The translations under genes were made by a program, and so were the position numbers. The notes beneath the pieces are model-generated. The model did no database searches. It had not been told where the DNA came from and was given only the letters and a program-made list of their open reading frames with translations. Source: Gehongia tenuis (GTDB lineage Bacteria; Bacillota; Clostridia; Christensenellales; NSJ-53). From it: a stretch of 64,000 nt of DNA. Below are positions 42,366 through 51,184 of this stretch, piece after piece (position 1 is the first letter of the stretch; each line of letters starts with the position of its first letter). The stretch spans positions 1,153,823 to 1,217,822 of the forward strand of contig NZ_JACRSR010000001.1 of assembly GCF_014384795.1 (NCBI RefSeq). The letters run 5' to 3'.

Positions 42366-43856
42366 TTACAGTGAAGCCACAAAATTCTGGACCGCTTCCT
42401 CCATCGCCTCTTTTTCGCAAACGCCCTTGTGGCGGACCGGAAGCTCATACAGCTCCGAGAAGGATTCCGGCGGCACAAGTCCGCTCTTCTCCGTGAGCCA
42501 CTTAGCCCACTCCAGATCCGATCGCTCCCCCCGTTCCCCAAGAGCATGGGCCACATCCTTGCAGAACTTGAAGGGGCTGGCCGTGGAAACCAGCACCGTG
42601 GCCGTATCGTCCCCGGTGATGTCCCGATAGTCCTGGTATACCCGGTAGCCCACCGCCGTATGGGGGTCCATCAGATAGTGGTACTGCTTGAAAGCATCGC
42701 CAATGGCTTCGGAGGTCATGCCGTCATCGGCCCAAGCCGCCCAAAAATTCTCCCGGATATGGTTTTGGACGGTGCCCGGCACAGCGTAGCTCCCCTTTTG
42801 CTTCAGCTGATCCATCCACGCCTTCACCGTCTCCCCATCCCTGCCGCACACCTCGAAGAGGAGGCGCTCCAGGTTGCTGGAGATAAGGATATCCATGGAA
42901 GGCGAAAGGGTCTTGTGGAATTCACGGTGGCTGTTGTAGTGTCCGTCGGCAAAGAATTCGCTGAGCACGTTGTTGCTGTTGGAGGCGCATACCAGACGGT
43001 TCATGGGAAGGCCCATCCGTTTGGCATAGTATCCGGCCAGGATATTGCCGAAATTTCCGGTTGGGACCACAAAGTTCACCGGGTCCCCGCAGCGGATCTC
43101 GTCCTTTTGCACGAGATCGGCATAGGCGCTGAAGTAATAGACCACCTGGGGCACCAGCCGGCCGAAGTTGATGGAATTGGCAGAGGTGAACCGCCAGCCC
43201 CGCTCATGCAGCCAATCGGTCATATCTTTATCGCCAAAGATGTTTTTCACGCCGGTCTGGGTATCGTCAAAGTTGCCCTCCACCGCCATGGCGGACACAT
43301 TGCCGCCCCGCTGGGTAACCATCTGCAGACGCTGAGCCTCGCTCACTCCGCCATGGGGGTAAAAAACCAGAATGGCCGTATCCGGAACATCGGCAAACCC
43401 GGCCATTGCCGCCTTGCCCGTGTCCCCGGAAGTGGCCGCCAGGATAAGCGACCGTTGGTGCGAACCCAGCATCTTGGAAGCACCGGTCAAAAGATGGGGC
43501 AGAAGCTGCAGGGCCATATCCTTGAAGGCCATGGTGGGGCCATGCCAGAGCTCCAGCACGTATTTCCCGTTTTCCAGCTTGCTCACCGGCGCCGGTGAAT
43601 CGCCGTCAAACTGTGCACCATAGGCTTTTTCAATGTAGCCCTTCAGCGTTTTTTCATCATAGTCCGTCAAAAAGGCGGACAGAATGCGCATCGCCCGCGC
43701 CCTATAGTCCTCCCCCGCCATCTCCCTCATTTCTTTTAAAGAGACCGCAGGGAATTCGGTGGGCACAAACAGCCCTCCGTCCGGGGAAATGCCCCGTAAA
43801 ATGGCCGCGGCCGGAGTTACCCGGGCCGCGGCGTCTCTTGTACTCGTCAATTTCAT
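42366..43856 (-). CDS. thrC: Threonine synthase
   Basis: A 496-residue PLP enzyme of the longer (yeast/E. coli-like) threonine synthase subfamily. Features: TSTRDAAARVTPAAAILRGISPDGGLFVP at the N-terminus, the PLP lysine in WHGPTMAFKDMALQLLP, the phosphate loop ILAATSGDTGKAAMAGF, and FVVPTGNFGNILAGYYAKRMGLP. It converts O-phosphohomoserine to threonine. GAGGGG lies six bases before the ATG. It follows a small P-loop gene by three bases. Confidence 0.96.
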   Translation of the reverse strand: MKLTSTRDAAARVTPAAAILRGISPDGGLFVPTEFPAVSLKEMREMAGEDYRARAMRILSAFLTDYDEKTLKGYIEKAYGAQFDGDSPAPVSKLENGKYVLELWHGPTMAFKDMALQLLPHLLTGASKMLGSHQRSLILAATSGDTGKAAMAGFADVPDTAILVFYPHGGVSEAQRLQMVTQRGGNVSAMAVEGNFDDTQTGVKNIFGDKDMTDWLHERGWRFTSANSINFGRLVPQVVYYFSAYADLVQKDEIRCGDPVNFVVPTGNFGNILAGYYAKRMGLPMNRLVCASNSNNVLSEFFADGHYNSHREFHKTLSPSMDILISSNLERLLFEVCGRDGETVKAWMDQLKQKGSYAVPGTVQNHIRENFWAAWADDGMTSEAIGDAFKQYHYLMDPHTAVGYRVYQDYRDITGDDTATVLVSTASPFKFCKDVAHALGERGERSDLEWAKWLTEKSGLVPPESFSELYELPVRHKGVCEKEAMEEAVQNFVASL

Positions 43857-43859
43857 AGA

Positions 43860-44273
43860 TTACCCCTCGATATAAACCTTCATGAAATCAGGAATCTCAG
43901 AAATATCCGCACTGACGGAAATCACAAAGTTAATATTGAAACGCTTGGACAGGTCATCCAGCTTTTCAAAGAAGCCTTTCAGCTCCGCCATGGGCTGTTT
44001 CACGATCTTGAGGAACCCATCCAAAAGCACCAAGTCGATGTCGTAGTTGTTGGCCACCATACCACTGATGAACCCCGCGAAACCTTCTCCTCCAGATACA
44101 CAAAATTCGCTCATATCAATAAAGCGAATCTGATGGTTTAAATCATACATATAGCGTTTGTCATCGTCCACAAAAACGATATCGCCTTTGCGAGAAGCCA
44201 CGGCATTGTTGGCGGTATCAATGATCCTCTTGGTTTTTCCGCTGCCTTTTTTGCCACAGATAATAGTGATCAT
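43860..44273 (-). CDS. Small P-loop ATP-binding protein of unknown function
   Basis: A 137-residue protein with a Walker A motif at the N-terminus (IICGKKGSGKTKRI) and a Walker B-like segment DIDLVLLDGFLKIV near residue 80. There are no fused domains. Such short P-loop proteins occur widely in Clostridia under vague names; I do not assign a role. It is three bases upstream of thrC and has a TATAAT at 44303-44308, so it leads the P-loop-thrC-trpS transcript. AGGAGGGG precedes the ATG. Confidence 0.8.
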   Translation of the reverse strand: MITIICGKKGSGKTKRIIDTANNAVASRKGDIVFVDDDKRYMYDLNHQIRFIDMSEFCVSGGEGFAGFISGMVANNYDIDLVLLDGFLKIVKQPMAELKGFFEKLDDLSKRFNINFVISVSADISEIPDFMKVYIEG

Positions 44274-44302
44274 TCAGCACCCCTCCTCGTCAGTTTTATT
44301 CT

Positions 44303-44308
44303 ATTATA
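44303..44308 (-). promoter_or_regulatory. Probable -10 for the P-loop/thrC/trpS transcript
   Basis: Perfect TATAAT on the minus strand about 30 bases before the P-loop gene ATG; the -35 is not convincing. Confidence 0.45.
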
Positions 44309-44355
44309 GCTTATTCTGCCGTCGAAAGCCAGACCTAAAACAAAAATCCAGAAAA

Positions 44356-44391
44356 CAAAAAGCGGAAACCGTGTTTTTGTACGGTTTCCGC
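44356..44391 (-). terminator. Rho-independent terminator after the Re-citrate-synthase-like gene
   Basis: An 11-base-pair stem GCGGAAACCGT/ACGGTTTCCGC with an eight-base loop, followed by TTTTTG on the minus strand. Confidence 0.9.
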
Positions 44392-44400
44392 CACAGTTCG

Positions 44401-45810
44401 TTAGTCCTCGTCATCCAATCGGGCAATCTGAAAGTACTCATAGGCCCGCTCGTCACATTCACGAAGGATATTGTCCAGCTCGTAATCGCCCATCACCGTA
44501 TTGCGGCCATTGGCGTAAAGCGCGTCCACCTTCTCCTTCATCTTGGCAACAAGCTCCGAACGCTTATCCACCGCCTTCTTGCCCGTCAATTTATAAAAAC
44601 CGTTGATCCAGTGGGCAATTCCCGCAGCGCCGGAATGGGAGTCCACCATCACCGTAGCGGGACGGTTCAAAATCTTTTCAGTGTTGAAGATGTTGTAGAT
44701 CTCCTCATCCTTCAGCATGCCGTCGGCATGGATACCCGCCCGGGTGGCGTTGAAATTACGGCCCACAAAGGGCGTGCGCGGCGGCACCGGGATGCCGATT
44801 TCATCCTCGAAATAGTTGGCGATATCGGTGATGGCCGTAAAGTCCATGCCGTCCATGGTGCCGCGAAGCTGGGCATATTCGATGACCATGGCCTCCAGCG
44901 GGCAGTTGCCCGTGCGCTCACCAATGCCAAGCAGGGCACAGTTGATGCTGGAGCAGCCGTACAGCCAAGCGGTTCCGGCATTGGAAACCACCTTGTAAAA
45001 ATCATTGTGGCCGTGCCATTCCAAAAGCTCATTGGGCACACCCGCATGATGGTTGAGACCGTAGATGATGCCGGGAACGCTGCGGGGCAGCGCAACACCG
45101 GGATAGCCCACGCCGTAGCCCAGCGTATCGCAGGCCCGAATCTTGATGGGAATGCCCGATTCCTCCATCAGCTTCATGAGCTCAATAGCAAAGGGCACCA
45201 CGAAGCCGTAGAAGTCGGCCCGGGTGATATCCTCAAAGTGGCAGCGGGGCCGGATACCGTACTCCAGAGCGCTTTTCACGATGCCAAGATACTTATCCAT
45301 GGCCTCAGCCCGGGTCAGATTCATCTTTTTGAAGATATGATAATCGGAGCAGCTGACCAAAATGCCCGTCTCCTTGACGCCCGCGGACTTCACCAATTCA
45401 AAATCTTTTTTATTGGCCCGAATCCAGCTGGTCACTTCAGGAAACGCATACCCAAGGTTCTGGCACTGTTCCAGGGCCTGGCGGTCCTTGTCGGTATAGA
45501 TAAAGAACTCGCTTTGCCGAACGATGCCCTTGGGGCCGCTCAAACGATGCATCAGCTTGAACAGGTCCACGATCTGTTTCACCGTGAAAGGCGAGCAGGA
45601 CTGCTGTCCATCCCGGAAGGTGGTGTCTGTCACCCAGATTTCCTTTGGCATGCCCATGGGTACCAAGCGGTGATTGAAGGGCACCTTGGGAATGCTGTCA
45701 TATTCAAATAGATGACGGTAGAGATTGGGTTTCTCCACGTCCTGCAGTTGATACTTATAGGCTGACTGTTCCAATAGATTGGTGTGATCGCTGAATTCTA
45801 CGATAGCCAT
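44401..45810 (-). CDS. Re-citrate synthase-like protein (isopropylmalate/homocitrate synthase family)
   Basis: A 469-residue HMGL-like TIM-barrel enzyme. The catalytic arginine and metal aspartate are in VTDTTFRDGQQSCSPFT; the metal histidines are in LEWHGHNDFYKVV; also RCHFEDITRADFYGFV and GRNFNATRAGIHADGMLKDEEIYNIF. The long N-terminal segment and overall pattern fit the clostridial clade that includes Re-citrate synthase of Clostridium kluyveri, rather than LeuA, and it lacks the LeuA regulatory domain. It would then condense acetyl-CoA and oxaloacetate toward glutamate. It follows an aspartate aminotransferase gene by 14 bases, which fits oxaloacetate supply. Automatic annotation may call it 2-isopropylmalate synthase. 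Confidence 0.82.
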   Translation of the reverse strand: MAIVEFSDHTNLLEQSAYKYQLQDVEKPNLYRHLFEYDSIPKVPFNHRLVPMGMPKEIWVTDTTFRDGQQSCSPFTVKQIVDLFKLMHRLSGPKGIVRQSEFFIYTDKDRQALEQCQNLGYAFPEVTSWIRANKKDFELVKSAGVKETGILVSCSDYHIFKKMNLTRAEAMDKYLGIVKSALEYGIRPRCHFEDITRADFYGFVVPFAIELMKLMEESGIPIKIRACDTLGYGVGYPGVALPRSVPGIIYGLNHHAGVPNELLEWHGHNDFYKVVSNAGTAWLYGCSSINCALLGIGERTGNCPLEAMVIEYAQLRGTMDGMDFTAITDIANYFEDEIGIPVPPRTPFVGRNFNATRAGIHADGMLKDEEIYNIFNTEKILNRPATVMVDSHSGAAGIAHWINGFYKLTGKKAVDKRSELVAKMKEKVDALYANGRNTVMGDYELDNILRECDERAYEYFQIARLDDED

Positions 45811-45824
45811 AACTTCTCCCCTTT

Positions 45825-47027
45825 CTAATTTTGGAGTGCGGACACGAAATGTGCGATTCTTGCAAGACCCTTTTCAATGTTCTGCATGGAGGTTGCGTAG
45901 GACAGACGGACATAGCCCTCCGCTTCAAAAGCGTCACCGGGAACCACCGCAACGTTTTCCGCTTCCAGCAGCGCTTCCGTGAATGCCATGGAACCGTCAA
46001 TTCTTCTGTTCTGCCAGCACTTGCCCAGGATACCTTTGATATTGAGCATCACATAAAAGGCTCCGCCGGGCATCTTTGCCGACAGGCCCGGAATGGATGC
46101 GATGGTGGCGATCATGTAATCCCGCCGTTCATGGAATGCCTGCACCATGGCCTTGGTGGCGTCCTTCGGGCCCTCGATGGCAGCCGCCGCCGCATACTGG
46201 GCAATGGAGTTGGGATTGGAGGTGGCGTGGCTTTGATAGTTGGACATTGCGGTGATCACGTCCTTGGGCCCAGCGGCATAGCCGATGCGCCAGCCGGTCA
46301 TGGCGTAGGACTTGGAAACGCCATTGATGACGATCGTGCGCTCGTATGCATCCTCGCTCAAAGAAGCGATGCTGATGTGCTTTTGCCCATTATAGAGCAG
46401 TGCCTCGTAAATCTCATCGGAGATGATATAAAAATCGTGTTTCTTGGCAAGGTAGGCGATAGCCTCCAGGGTATTTTTATCATATACACAGCCGCAGGGA
46501 TTGTTGGGGCTGTTGATAATGATCGCCTTGGTCTTCTCCGTCACCGCCGCCTCGATGGCCGAGGGCCGGGGCACGAAATTGTCCTCCTCATGGGTAATCA
46601 CCGATACCGGCACACCATCCGCCATGCGTACCATCTCAGGATAGCTCACCCAGAAGGGGGAAGGAATGATCACTTCATCCCCTATGTTCAAAATGGCCTG
46701 GAGGGTGTTGTAGATGGAATGCTTGGCGCCGTTGGATACGATCACCTGCGCCGGATCATAGGTGAGGCCGTTGTCCTTCCGGAATTTTTCCACGATGGCT
46801 TTTTTGAGCTTCACCGTGCCGGACGCCGGGGTGTAACGGGTCATGCCCTGATCCAGGGCTTCCTTTGCCGCATCTATGATAAAGCTGGGCGTATCAAAGT
46901 CCGGCTCCCCCGCGCCAAAACCAACAACATCCAAACCTTCCGCCTTCATCTTCTTTGCTTTTGCATCAATTTGCAGCGTGGCCGACGGCGCCACCCTGCT
47001 GCACTTCTTTGAAATCTCCACCCACAT
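45825..47027 (-). CDS. Aspartate aminotransferase-like (class I)
   Basis: A 400-residue aminotransferase. Motifs: SATLQIDAKAKKMKAEGLDVVGFGAGEPDFDTP, TRYTPASGTVKLKKAI, NSPNNPCGCVYD, SDEIYEALLYNG, PLP lysine in VINGVSKSYAMTGWRIGYA, and the C-terminal GYVRLSYATS arginine. This pattern is typical of the Bacillus-type (subgroup Ib) aspartate aminotransferase. The ATG 47027 lies just after AAGGAGG; earlier in-frame starts lie within the promoter and are ruled out. Co-transcribed with the Re-citrate-synthase-like gene. Confidence 0.93.
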   Translation of the reverse strand: MWVEISKKCSRVAPSATLQIDAKAKKMKAEGLDVVGFGAGEPDFDTPSFIIDAAKEALDQGMTRYTPASGTVKLKKAIVEKFRKDNGLTYDPAQVIVSNGAKHSIYNTLQAILNIGDEVIIPSPFWVSYPEMVRMADGVPVSVITHEEDNFVPRPSAIEAAVTEKTKAIIINSPNNPCGCVYDKNTLEAIAYLAKKHDFYIISDEIYEALLYNGQKHISIASLSEDAYERTIVINGVSKSYAMTGWRIGYAAGPKDVITAMSNYQSHATSNPNSIAQYAAAAAIEGPKDATKAMVQAFHERRDYMIATIASIPGLSAKMPGGAFYVMLNIKGILGKCWQNRRIDGSMAFTEALLEAENVAVVPGDAFEAEGYVRLSYATSMQNIEKGLARIAHFVSALQN

Positions 47028-47057
47028 TTCCTCCTTGCCAAAATAAGTTATGTTCCC

Positions 47058-47086
47058 ATTATAGGAGATCGCCCCAAACAAATCAA
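47058..47086 (-). promoter_or_regulatory. Promoter of the aspartate aminotransferase operon
   Basis: TTGATT, 17 bases, perfect TATAAT on the minus strand. One arm of a long inverted repeat (47086-47097) touches the -35. Confidence 0.82.
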
Positions 47087-47127
47087 GCGATTTTGCAAGT
47101 TTAAATCAATCATCCTGCAAAATCGCT
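47086..47127. repeat. Perfect 12-base inverted repeat between divergent promoters
   Basis: AGCGATTTTGCA at 47086-47097 and TGCAAAATCGCT at 47116-47127, with an 18-base A/T-rich spacer. The arm centres are 30 bases apart, close to three helical turns. Confidence 0.85.
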
Positions 47128-47140
47128 GAAAACAGGCGGT

Positions 47141-47170
47141 TTGTATCCTTTTTGGGATTCATGGTATAAT
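47141..47170 (+). promoter_or_regulatory. Promoter of the glutaredoxin-like/YyaL operon
   Basis: TTGTAT, 18 bases, perfect TATAAT, 37 bases before the ATG. Confidence 0.75.
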
Positions 47171-47207
47171 AAACAAAATTGAAGAAGTGATTCAAGGAGG
47201 CATTTTT

Positions 47208-47471
47208 ATGAAACCAATCTTGCATATTCGAGGCAGCTACTGTCCCTTCTGCCGCCAGGCATCGGCCATTATGCAGGAGTTATTTGGGGAGCATCCCGAA
47301 TACCGGGAAATCCCCATGACCATTTTGGATGAGGTGGCCCAGCGTGCGGAGACAGAAAAGTACGACTACAATCTGGTGCCCTGTTTCTTCATCGAGGGCG
47401 AACGGGTCTTCGAAGGCGTGCCTTCCAAGGCGGCCATTCAGGACGTTTTTGAGCGGGCTCTTCACGGGTAA
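47208..47471 (+). CDS. Glutaredoxin/thioredoxin-fold protein
   Basis: An 87-residue single-domain redox protein. It begins PILHIRGSYCPFCRQASAIMQEL with a CPFC active site at residues 11-14, and ends in a VPCFFIEGERVFEGVPSKAAI segment that supplies the cis-proline-like VP of the thioredoxin fold. It probably reduces or makes disulfides, or binds a cluster. AAGGAGG lies seven bases before the ATG. It is followed 18 bases later by the thioredoxin-domain YyaL gene, suggesting a redox pair. Confidence 0.88.
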   Translation: MKPILHIRGSYCPFCRQASAIMQELFGEHPEYREIPMTILDEVAQRAETEKYDYNLVPCFFIEGERVFEGVPSKAAIQDVFERALHG

Positions 47472-47489
47472 TCGAAGGAGATGGAGAAT

Positions 47490-49493
47490 ATGCAGCCCAA
47501 CAAACTGATTCACGAGACCTCACCCTATCTATTGCAGCACGCCTACAATCCGGTGGACTGGTATCCCTGGGGCGAGGAGGCCTTCCAGCTGGCAAAGGAG
47601 TCGGACAAGCCGGTATTTTTATCCATCGGCTATTCATCCTGCCACTGGTGCCACGTAATGGCTCATGAAACCTTCGAGGACGAGGACGCGGCCAAGGTTC
47701 TGAACGATAACTTTGTGTGCGTCAAGGTGGACCGGGAGGAGCATCCCGACATCGACGATCTCTATATGGAAACGGCCATGGCCATGGGTCAAGCCTCCGG
47801 CTGGCCCCTGCACGTGTTCATGACTCCCGACGGTCTGCCCTTCTTCACCGGCACCTATTTTCCCAAGGAAGACCGGTACGGCGTGATGGGCCTTATCACC
47901 GTGGCGCAGCGCATCACTGAGCTTTGGCAGAATTATCGGGATGAACTGCTTCAAACGGGCAAGCGGGTCAAAAAAATTTTTGAAGCACCTCCGAGAACCG
48001 GCGGCAAGGTGGACCCCGCCGCACCGTCCAAGGCTGTGGAACAGCTCAAATCCATCTTTGATGCCCGCTACGGCGGTTTGGTCGGGGAGCTTAAGTTCCC
48101 CCAGGCCCATCTTTGGCAGCTGGCTCTCCACGCTGGAACTTTGACCCGCGATGCCGACGCCGTATGGATGGTCAAAAACACGCTTGGCTGCATGGCCGCC
48201 GGCGGCATTCAGGATCAAATCGGTTACGGCTTCAGCCGCTATTCCACCGACGAAAGATGGCTGGTTCCCCACTTCGAAAAAATGCTCTATGACAACGCTC
48301 AGCTAGCCTATCTGTATGCCCAGCTGTCCGCCGCCGCCAAAGAGACGGCCTACGGCCGCATCGCCGGGCACATTCTTACCTGGGTGGTGCGGGAGATGCG
48401 GGATCCGGAAGGCGGCTTCTACACCGCCCTTGATGCGGACAGTGAAGGCGAGGAAGGACTTTACTATCTTTGGACGCCCGCCCAGGTCAAGGTGGTTTTG
48501 GGAGATGTTGACGGCACGACCTTCTGCCGCCTGATGGACATTACCGAAGAGGGCAACTTTCAAGGCAGAAACATCCCCAACCTGATCGGACGGAAGCTCA
48601 CGCCTAAGGACGAAGCCTTTTTGGAAAAAACTCTTCCCAAGCTGCTGCAGGACCGTTTTCTTCGGGTGCCTCCCGCCAAGGACGACAAGATCCTGGTGGG
48701 TTGGAACGGCCTCATGATCGCGGCGCTTGCCGAAGCCTACCGGACTCTGGGCGAGGAGAAATATCTCGATATGGCTCGGGAATGCGTGCAGTTTCTCCAG
48801 CTTCGCATGGTGCGGCCGGATGGCCGGCTGTACAACTCCTGGCGTCAGGGAGCGGGCAAAACGCTGGCGGTTCAAAGCGATTATGCCTTCCTAATCTATG
48901 GTTTACTCCAACTCTATCAGGCGGATCTGCATTCAGCCCATCTCAAATGGGCCCTGCATCTTGCTGAAAACATGATGGAGCTGTTTGAGGACAAGGAACA
49001 TGGCGGGCTCTATCAAGCCGCGAGCGGTTCCCAGCTCTTTGCCCGGACCAAGGATTCCCGGGACGGCGCTCTGCCCTCCGGAAATGCAATGGCCGCCTGG
49101 GTTTTCCACCGGCTTTACCGGCTGACCGGTGATACCCGGTGGGAGGATCGCTGCGAACGCCTTTTCAACGTCTTTGCCCGGGAAATAAATGCCGATCCTT
49201 TGAACCATGCCTGGTGGCTTGACACCCTTTTGACCAAGACCCATGAGGAAGCGCAGGTGGTGCTCATTCCCGGTGAAGGCATGGAAGCTTTGCATCAAGT
49301 CGCTTTGGAGGGTTATGATCCCGGCCGGGTGATCATCAAGAACAGCCATCATCTGCGGGGCGTGGTACCCTATCTTGATATTTATCCCTCCGTTTCGGAA
49401 AAAGCGGCGGCCTACGTGTGTAAAAATCAGGTCTGCTCCCAGCCAGTATACACATCTTCCGATCTGAGGCGGCTGCTTCACGGCGCGCTCTAA
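47490..49493 (+). CDS. YyaL/DUF255 thioredoxin-domain protein (SPATA20-like)
   Basis: A 667-residue protein of the YyaL family. The N-terminal thioredoxin-like domain (about 1-165) reads [25 protein letters not shown] then [20 protein letters not shown], with the CHWC motif, and [13 protein letters not shown]. The rest is an (alpha/alpha) six-hairpin barrel like that of N-acylglucosamine epimerases and glycosidases ([35 protein letters not shown]). Cellular role is not established. ATG 47490 has AAGGAG nine bases upstream; the ATG at 47481 directly abuts that site. A strong terminator follows. Confidence 0.93.
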   Translation: MQPNKLIHETSPYLLQHAYNPVDWYPWGEEAFQLAKESDKPVFLSIGYSSCHWCHVMAHETFEDEDAAKVLNDNFVCVKVDREEHPDIDDLYMETAMAMGQASGWPLHVFMTPDGLPFFTGTYFPKEDRYGVMGLITVAQRITELWQNYRDELLQTGKRVKKIFEAPPRTGGKVDPAAPSKAVEQLKSIFDARYGGLVGELKFPQAHLWQLALHAGTLTRDADAVWMVKNTLGCMAAGGIQDQIGYGFSRYSTDERWLVPHFEKMLYDNAQLAYLYAQLSAAAKETAYGRIAGHILTWVVREMRDPEGGFYTALDADSEGEEGLYYLWTPAQVKVVLGDVDGTTFCRLMDITEEGNFQGRNIPNLIGRKLTPKDEAFLEKTLPKLLQDRFLRVPPAKDDKILVGWNGLMIAALAEAYRTLGEEKYLDMARECVQFLQLRMVRPDGRLYNSWRQGAGKTLAVQSDYAFLIYGLLQLYQADLHSAHLKWALHLAENMMELFEDKEHGGLYQAASGSQLFARTKDSRDGALPSGNAMAAWVFHRLYRLTGDTRWEDRCERLFNVFAREINADPLNHAWWLDTLLTKTHEEAQVVLIPGEGMEALHQVALEGYDPGRVIIKNSHHLRGVVPYLDIYPSVSEKAAAYVCKNQVCSQPVYTSSDLRRLLHGAL

Positions 49494-49519
49494 ACATTAC
49501 ACAACCTTTACAAAACTCT

Positions 49520-49550
49520 AAAAACCCTGAAATATCGGGGTTTTTTTATA
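49520..49550 (+). terminator. Rho-independent terminator after the YyaL gene
   Basis: Stem AAAAACCCTG/CGGGGTTTTT (one G-U pair), six-base loop, followed by TTATATTTTTC. Confidence 0.88.
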
Positions 49551-49646
49551 TTTTTCTTGCTTTTCCCTGCAACTTTTCGTTTGAAAATTTGGTCTTCTGT
49601 GATAAGCTGTGAATATGAGATATATATAGATAGAGGAGGTACTTTC

Positions 49647-51029
49647 ATGTCTTACTTCAGACGCCGGGTAAGGCGCCGCCGTCTTACCATTTTTATTTTG
49701 ATCGTTGCCCTCCTTTTGGGCACGGCAATCTATTTTCTGGTACGCAGCCCTGGCCCTCAGCAGACTTCCGGCAATCCCATGATGACTCTGGAACCGGAGG
49801 CCGACCGTACGCCAAGGCCCCTGCCCACTTTTGAGCCCGGTCAAGCGGCGCCCATCATTGACGAAAGTCAATGGGACGGCATGGATGATGCAACCTTAAA
49901 AACCGCGGCCCTTTCCTCCGCCTACAACTTGGTGGATCAGGGCAAGGTTTCGGAGGCCGCCGCTCTTCTGGAAAAGGCGGCGGAACGTCTGCCCGGTGAT
50001 ACCGATATTGCGGATATTCTTCCCCGCTACCAAAAGGCGGCTGCCCAGGAACAGGAGCTGGAGCCCTATAACGGTTTGATCCATCATCTGTTCACCCACT
50101 GCCTGATCGCCTATCCGGATCTGTCCTTGGAGCTTGGCGGTGCGGCGAAGGATCTTTGGATCGACTGCATCACGCCTCTGGAATTCGAGCGGATTCTCAA
50201 TTCTCTTTATGAGAAGAACTATATCCTCATCGATATTCATGATATCATCTCCAATCCCTCCGGGGACGGGGAAAACTATGAATTTGCCACGCTGGAGCTC
50301 CCCAAGGGCAAAACACCGCTTATTCTCTCCTTTGATGACGTGGTGTACGACAGCAAGAAGATGGGCCGGGGCATGGTGGACAAGCTGGTCCTGACCGAGG
50401 ACGGAAAGGTGGCTACCTACACCAAGCTCGCCGACGGCACCGAAGAAACCCGTCTGGACAACGAGTTTGTGCCCATTTTGAACCAGTTTGTATGGGATCA
50501 TCCGGACTTCAGCTTCAAGGGCGTGAAGGGAACCTTCTGCCTGACCGGCTTTGAGGGAATCCTGGGTTATCGCACCCAGTCGGACACGCCTCTCGACCGG
50601 GAAGCGGAAAAAGCTGAGGTTCTCAAGATCGTGGCCCGGCTCAAGGAGATGAACTGGAACTTTGCCAGTCACAGCTATGGTCACCGCTGGATGAACAAGC
50701 GTGACATCGATCTCATTCGGGAGGATACGCAAAGCTGGGAGGACGAGGTGGAGCCTCTGCTTGGCGAGAATGAGCTGGTCTTTGTATGGCCCTATGGCGA
50801 TCGCATCAAGCCGGGCGATCCCAAATACCAGGTTTTAAAGGATGCGGGCTTCCGGCTGTTCTGCGGTGTGGGCGGTAAAGCTTACAACCTGCCCGAATCC
50901 GATGGGACCTTGTTCATGGACCGCGGTGCCATGGACGGCACCTCGCTGTGGCATTACCAGAACATTTACAGCATCTACTTTGATGTGGATGCGGTCCGGG
51001 ATCCCAAGCGGCCCAATCTGGATAACTGA
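49647..51029 (+). CDS. Membrane-anchored polysaccharide deacetylase-like protein
   Basis: A 460-residue protein. Residues 1-14 are strongly basic (RRRVRRRR), followed by a membrane anchor (about 14-34) and an extracellular body. Residues 80-150 form a helical TPR-like region. The NodB-type domain shows PLILSFDDVVYDS with the metal aspartate pair and NFASHSYGHRWM with the HxxxH metal ligands, and VFVWPYGDRI as a third motif. It may deacetylate peptidoglycan or another wall glycan. A 40-residue insertion after the first motif is larger than in typical deacetylases. GAGGAGGT lies six bases before the ATG. Monocistronic. Confidence 0.88.
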   Translation: MSYFRRRVRRRRLTIFILIVALLLGTAIYFLVRSPGPQQTSGNPMMTLEPEADRTPRPLPTFEPGQAAPIIDESQWDGMDDATLKTAALSSAYNLVDQGKVSEAAALLEKAAERLPGDTDIADILPRYQKAAAQEQELEPYNGLIHHLFTHCLIAYPDLSLELGGAAKDLWIDCITPLEFERILNSLYEKNYILIDIHDIISNPSGDGENYEFATLELPKGKTPLILSFDDVVYDSKKMGRGMVDKLVLTEDGKVATYTKLADGTEETRLDNEFVPILNQFVWDHPDFSFKGVKGTFCLTGFEGILGYRTQSDTPLDREAEKAEVLKIVARLKEMNWNFASHSYGHRWMNKRDIDLIREDTQSWEDEVEPLLGENELVFVWPYGDRIKPGDPKYQVLKDAGFRLFCGVGGKAYNLPESDGTLFMDRGAMDGTSLWHYQNIYSIYFDVDAVRDPKRPNLDN

Positions 51030-51037
51030 TGAAACGG

Positions 51038-51066
51038 AAAACGCGGCCCAACGGCCGCGTTTTTAT
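51038..51066 (+). terminator. Rho-independent terminator of the deacetylase gene
   Basis: Stem AAAACGCGGCC/GGCCGCGTTTT around a CAAC loop, followed by a T-rich tract. Confidence 0.92.
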
Positions 51067-51184
51067 TTTTGAAAAACGTTCAAAGTGAGAGTTCTTGATT
51101 TTGGACGGAAGAATGCCTTTGTTGACAGCGGTCACGGGGTCCACGCTTTGAACCAAAGGGGACCGCCGTTTTAAGGGAGCATTG

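Noticed and set aside
51100..51184. Nested short inverted repeats (GGTCC/GGACC, GCGGTC/GACCGC) after the GNAT gene
   Set aside because: Arms are short and no known RNA or terminator pattern fits; probably chance, though it could fold.
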